A DNA stretch of 64,000 nucleotides from Lacrimispora xylanisolvens (lineage in GTDB: Bacteria > Bacillota > Clostridia > Lachnospirales > Lachnospiraceae), in assembly GCA_017084465.1 (NCBI GenBank), contig CP070896.1, forward strand, positions 5,569,036-5,633,035. Reading direction: 5' to 3'. Below the pieces are notes generated by a model. It was not told the DNA's origin. It saw nothing but the letters and a program-made list of their open reading frames with translations, and did no database searches. The translations under genes were made by a program, and so were the position numbers. This document shows positions 60,628 to 64,000 of this stretch, in pieces. The stretch's first letter is position 1; the number at the start of each line of letters is the position of its first letter.

Positions 60628-60972
60628 ATGCCTTTTATTAATTCAAAGTAAATGTTGCGTTATCCGAAGAAGAGAAAAGAACTGATAAAGGATAAACTTG
60701 GCCAGTCAATCAGTCTGATTCAGGGAAAGTCAGAAAGCTGGCTGATGGTTGGTTTTGAAGATAACTATTCTCTTTATTTTAAAGGAAAGAACAATACGAA
60801 GCTTGCTTTTGTAGAAGTTAAGATTTTCGGGCATGCTTCTGACCGGGATTTGGATCATTTAACTGCTGAGATTTCCAGAATTTTTAAAGAAGTACTTGGA
60901 ATTGCCCAGGATAAAATCTATATTAAATACGAAGAAGCAGAACACTGGGGCTGGAATGGAGCAAACTTCTAA
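60628..60972 (+). CDS. MIF/phenylpyruvate-tautomerase homologue
   Basis: About 114 residues, the exact MIF length. The start MPFINSK gives the catalytic Pro2 after Met removal; SESWLMVGFEDNYSLYFKG (residues 30-48) and the ending GWNGANF are strongly MIF-like. The ATG has a perfect AAGGAGG. Two compensating indels near 60648 (A3 run) and 60672 (A4 run) garble residues 8-17; the corrected reading is about VNVALSEEEKELIKDK. The enzyme tautomerises phenylpyruvate or similar keto acids; a host-directed role like the animal cytokine is speculation. Confidence 0.87.
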
Positions 60973-61008
60973 ATTTAACTGTTGACACGTCAGACAGGGG
61001 AGCGGCTT

Positions 61009-61515
61009 ATGGAGCTTTGGGATATCTACGATGAAAACAGAGCGGCAACTGGAAGGACTCATGTCCGGGGAGTTCCGCTGGGAAAAGGGGAATATCATCT
61101 GATTGCTGATATCTGGACCGTAAATCACAGGAATCAGATTTTACTGACCAGACGGCATCCGAATAAGCCTTACGGCTTAATGTGGGAGTGTACCGGCGGT
61201 TCGGTTCTTGCCGGCGAGACCACAGTGGAAGGGGCTATAAGAGAACTTTGGGAAGAAGCCGGAATTCATGCTGAAAAAGAGGATTTAACGCTGATTCACA
61301 GCATCAGACAGAGGGAACGGTTTGTGGATACTTATATCAACAGGCAGAATGTCTCGAAAGACGATCTTAAGTTACAGGCAGAGGAAGTTGTGGACGCAAA
61401 GCTTGTGACTTTTGATGAGCTTCTTGATCTGTGGAAGCAGGGAATTGTAGTACCCAAATCCCGGTTTCTTCTATATAAAGACAGGATCAGAGAATTTATC
61501 AATCCGCCGTCATAA
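61009..61515 (+). CDS. NUDIX hydrolase (isopentenyl-diphosphate isomerase-like)
   Basis: The start at 61009 (MELWDIYDENR) follows AGGGGAG; an earlier in-frame start at 60982 lacks a site. 168 intact residues with the Nudix box GSVLAGETTVEGAIRELWEEAGI (Gly to the REx2EE core) near residues 64-86. The N-terminal ELWDIYDENRAATG pattern is that of the Idi-like Nudix subgroup of clostridia, which hydrolyse nucleoside-diphosphate-linked substrates of unknown identity. It converges with tmcAL; the two stops overlap by six bases. Confidence 0.9.
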   Translation: MELWDIYDENRAATGRTHVRGVPLGKGEYHLIADIWTVNHRNQILLTRRHPNKPYGLMWECTGGSVLAGETTVEGAIRELWEEAGIHAEKEDLTLIHSIRQRERFVDTYINRQNVSKDDLKLQAEEVVDAKLVTFDELLDLWKQGIVVPKSRFLLYKDRIREFINPPS

Positions 61516-61529
61516 TATGACGACGGATT
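61501..61529. terminator. Bidirectional terminator between NUDIX and tmcAL
   Basis: AATCCGCCGTCATA and TATGACGACGGATT form a 14-bp stem with one mismatch around a single central base, with T-rich sequence on the right. It overlaps both stop codons. Confidence 0.7.
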
Positions 61530-62746
61530 GTGTAAATTCATTTTTTATTTTTATATCATATTTAGCCTGTAATACTGTCTGATAAACGTGAGAAGAATAG
61601 AAGTCATGCCGGAGCATAGCGGCAGCTGCTCCCGTTAAATTGGTTTCTGCACCAGCAGTTTTGGCGATGAGGAGGGATGCTCCCTCTCTTTTTATTTCTC
61701 CCATCAGGGATACGGATTCTTTTGAAACCCAGAATTCTTGCATAAGGAGCATAGCCTGCCCGCCGGCCATCTTCTGTCAGCTGACCAGTTGTCCCCAGCA
61801 TAATATGGAGCAAACCACGGCTCACTCTTGTATAGGTGTATTGTCTGGTTTTTAGCTGGTTGATCTTTTCTTCAAATGAATCATAATCAGGAAGCTGTTT
61901 TGTAATTCTTGCAGCCATTTCTTCTGATACATCGGAAAAATTATTAAATGGGATTCCTTCCATAGACAGCCTTAAAGAGAGCGGAATTTAAAGGAGATTG
62001 AAATCGTCGCAGTAAAGCGGTTTGCTTTCCTGTATTTTTAATTTTACCGGATCTGGTACATAATTAAAGACTGAATTCCTGCCTCATTGCAATTTTCTCC
62101 TGATTCCTTTAATGCCTTTCTAAGTCCGGTTGCGGAGCAAAAGATGGGGTGTAAGAAGAGGATCGTGATAGCCACTTCCATTTCTTGCAATGGTCAAAGG
62201 TGTTAAAGAAGCCTTTTGTCTATAAATGGCCTTTAAATATTCAATCCCAAAATGTTGTTGGGAGGGCCAGAATCGAGGCATCTTCTTCCCCAACAGCTCC
62301 GCTGGTGACAAGAGCGGTGTTTCTTGCTTCTGGAAAAGTAGCCCCTTTTTTCAGCTCTTTACGCAACTCATCTGAATAAACAGCAGGTTCGTTGGCGAGA
62401 ATAGTAGCAATAGCGGAAAGTTTTTCCATATCCCCGCTTTCGCTGCCAAAGCACACGGTATCAACTGCCCCCCAGGCCGTTTAGCAATGCCACAGAGCAG
62501 GAGGCAAAGTCTTCCGCGCTTCCGGAAGCAAAGACAGACGGAATTTCCAATACCAGATCGGCTCCGCAGAAGCGCCATGGCAGTCCTTGTATACTTATCA
62601 TAAATAGCGGGGCTCCCGCTGTACAAAATCTCCACTCATGACTACCACAGCAAATTCTGCATTTGACAGTTCTTTCGCTTTTCTGATATGATAGGCGTGG
62701 CCGTTGTGAAAGGGTTGTATTCAGCGATAATACCTACAGCATGCAA
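61510..62746 (-). CDS. tmcAL: tRNA(Met) cytidine acetate ligase, TmcAL-like (heavily frameshifted)
   Basis: TmcAL makes ac4C at the wobble base of elongator tRNA-Met using acetate and ATP. The fragments join in family order: HAVGIIAEYNPF at the TTG start near 62746, RGSPAIYDKYTRTAMAL, VCFGSESGDMEKL, FGIEYLKAIYRQKASLTPL (the conserved ILGIEYL segment), RNGSGYHD, then PYARILGF, and the C-terminus LQAKYDIKIKNEFTQ. The nucleotidyl-transferase HxGH site should lie in the first 20 residues, where TTTCACAACGGCCACGCC needs no correction to give FTTATP and one base to give FHNGHA. At least six indels are required. I regard this as unpolished sequence, but a true pseudogene cannot be excluded. Confidence 0.82.
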
Positions 62747-62844
62747 TTTTTCTCTTTTATCAAAAAAACGTCCTTTTTTCTTTATTTCAACCTATATTAT
62801 GCTATTGTTTCGCAAAAAAAATGCAAATTATTTTGTCACAACAC

Positions 62845-62873
62845 TTGAAAATTTTCAGGAATGCTCATAGAAT
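62845..62873 (+). promoter_or_regulatory. Promoter of pduL-ackA
   Basis: TTGAAA, a 17-base spacer and TAGAAT, about 55 bases ahead of the pduL start, which has ACAGGAG upstream. Confidence 0.75.
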
Positions 62874-62927
62874 AGAGTGAGAATCAAGAAGAAGCATTGA
62901 TCAATTAGAACAGGAGAATAGATAAGT

Positions 62928-63495
62928 ATGAATTTTATCGTTGAAACATCAGCTCGTCATGTACATTTATCTCAGGAACATCTTGAGATTTTATTTGGAC
63001 AGGGATATGAATTAACCAAGAAGAAAAAATTATCCCAGCCAGGTCAGTTTGCTTGCGAGGGAGAGTTACTGTTGTGGGATCAAAAGGTGAGTTCAAAGGA
63101 GTTTCCATTCTGGGACCAGTCAGAAAATCGACTCAGGTGGAACTTTCTCTGACAGATGCCGTTCTGCAGGAATCGCCGCACCAGTAAAGAGAATCGGAGA
63201 TATTGCAGGCAGCGGACCATGTAAGATTGTCGGACCGGCAGGTGAGATTGATATCACAGAGGGTGTAATTGCAGCTAAGCGTCATATTCACGCAACGCCT
63301 GCAGATGCACAAAAGCTGGGAGTTGAAAACGGCGAGATCGTTTCTGTGAAAATTGATACAAATGGCAGAAGTCTTGTTTTCGGAGATGTAGTTGTACGTG
63401 TAAGCGAGTCCTATGCTCTGGCTATGCACATTGATACGGATGAATCTAACGCAGCAGGCTGCGGCAGAGAACAGTACGGCGAAATTGTAAAATAA
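62928..63495 (+). CDS. pduL: Phosphate acyltransferase, PduL-like
   Basis: Converts acetyl-CoA or propionyl-CoA and phosphate to the acyl phosphate; it stands in for Pta in many Lachnospiraceae. About 189 codons. ETSARHVHLSQEHLEILFG is the N-terminal PduL domain with a metal His pair; the second domain has GVIAAKRHIHATPADAQKLG with further metal His residues. No N-terminal encapsulation peptide of the microcompartment type is visible, so it is a cytosolic form. Indels near 63065-63075 and at 63162 (GTTCTG should be GTTTCTG) break the frame. ackA begins 20 bases later. Confidence 0.9.
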
Positions 63496-63515
63496 TTGAA
63501 GGAGAATTAAGTTTT

Positions 63516-64000
63516 ATGAAAATTTTAGTTATCAACTGCGGAAGCTCTTCCTTAAAGTATCAGCTTATTGATATGGAAAAAACAGGGAGTTTTAGCAATA
63601 GGTTTATGCGGAAAGAATTGGTATTAACGGATCAAACTGACTCACAAAGCAGAAGGAATTGGCAAATTCGAATTAGAAGAAGAGATGCCTAACCACACTG
63701 TAGCAATCAAGCTGGTTATGGATGCCCTGGTTAATCCTGAGCATGGAGTAATCAAAGATACCAGTGAAATTTCTGCAGTAGGACACCGTGTTCTCCATGC
63801 CGGTACTATTTACAGTGATTCCATCGTTGTAAATGAAGATGTAAAAAAAGTAATCCGTGACTGTTTCGATTTAGGACCTCTGCATAACCCTGCAAACTTA
63901 ATGGGTATTGAGGCGTATGGAAGCAGCTATGCCAGGAACACCAAACGTAGCTGTTTTTGATACTGCATTTGGTATGGGTATGCCGGAGGGCTTTCTCTTT
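63516..64000 (+). CDS. ackA: Acetate kinase (3' end outside window)
   Basis: Converts acetyl phosphate and ADP to acetate and ATP. The ATG follows GAAGGAG and gives MKILVINCGSSSLKYQLID, the family N-terminus with the Asn and Ser of the nucleotide fold. AVGHRVLHAG (catalytic Arg and His) and FDLGPLHNPANLMGIEA follow in another frame. Indels near 63590-63610, and again near 63918 after GIEA, break it. With PduL it makes the energy-yielding acetate branch. The gene runs off the window. Confidence 0.92.

Overview
The window reads as part of a low-to-mid GC Gram-positive anaerobe of the Lachnospiraceae (Clostridium cluster XIVa, Lacrimispora-like). This is inferred from gene content: GNAT-free clostridial housekeeping genes with strong GGAGG ribosome sites, polA-coaE-MBL gene order, a PFL/UPF0210 plus ACT pair, pduL-ackA, YesM/YesN-type two-component control of a carbohydrate ABC transporter, LPXTG surface proteins, and TTGnnn-N17-TATAAT promoters.

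Layout. 0.4-14.4 kb is one giant cell-wall-anchored SpaA/Cna-B adhesin of about 4,670 residues, read in ten frame segments. 14.5-19 kb holds a stress-type SDR, small proteins, tRNA-Thr, a degenerate-GGDEF/EAL phosphodiesterase and acylphosphatase. 19.1-30.4 kb is a polysaccharide-utilisation locus: solute-binding lipoprotein, two permeases, sensor kinase, AraC-type regulator, heparinase II/III-like lyase, SGNH esterase and FAD oxidoreductase, followed by a LUD protein. 31.2-31.5 kb has a 27-residue holin-like type I toxin candidate and tRNA-Gly. 31.7-35.8 kb is a type IIA topoisomerase B/A pair. 36-47.6 kb is mostly core metabolism and transport: asd, galM, EamA, CPBP protease, YbaK, topB, a hexapeptide-repeat protein, an NSS transporter, upp-uraA and a lipoprotein. 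47.8-53.3 kb holds tRNA-Leu and a five-gene minus-strand cluster (capE-capF-capG and two glycosyltransferases) that should make UDP-N-acetyl-L-fucosamine and transfer a glycan; a near-perfect 32-bp direct repeat brackets it. 53.3-64 kb is the polA operon (zinc-finger protein, polA, coaE, MBL hydrolase), ACT and PFL proteins, a methyltransferase, a MIF homologue, NUDIX, tmcAL, pduL and the start of ackA.

Sequence quality is the dominant oddity. More than 40 single-base frameshifts break otherwise well-conserved genes, including essential ones such as asd, parC-like, coaE-adjacent MBL and ackA. Where I could reconstruct the reading frame, nearly all lie in homopolymers or doubled bases. They are best explained as uncorrected sequencing indels, and their density rises after about 57 kb. 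I therefore annotate full gene spans as single CDSs and name the break points.

The strongest biological leads are the giant adhesin, the uronate-polysaccharide locus, the repeat-flanked L-FucNAc glycosylation module beside tRNA-Leu, a DNA polymerase I whose 5' nuclease active site has been lost, and a type I toxin-like micro-ORF.
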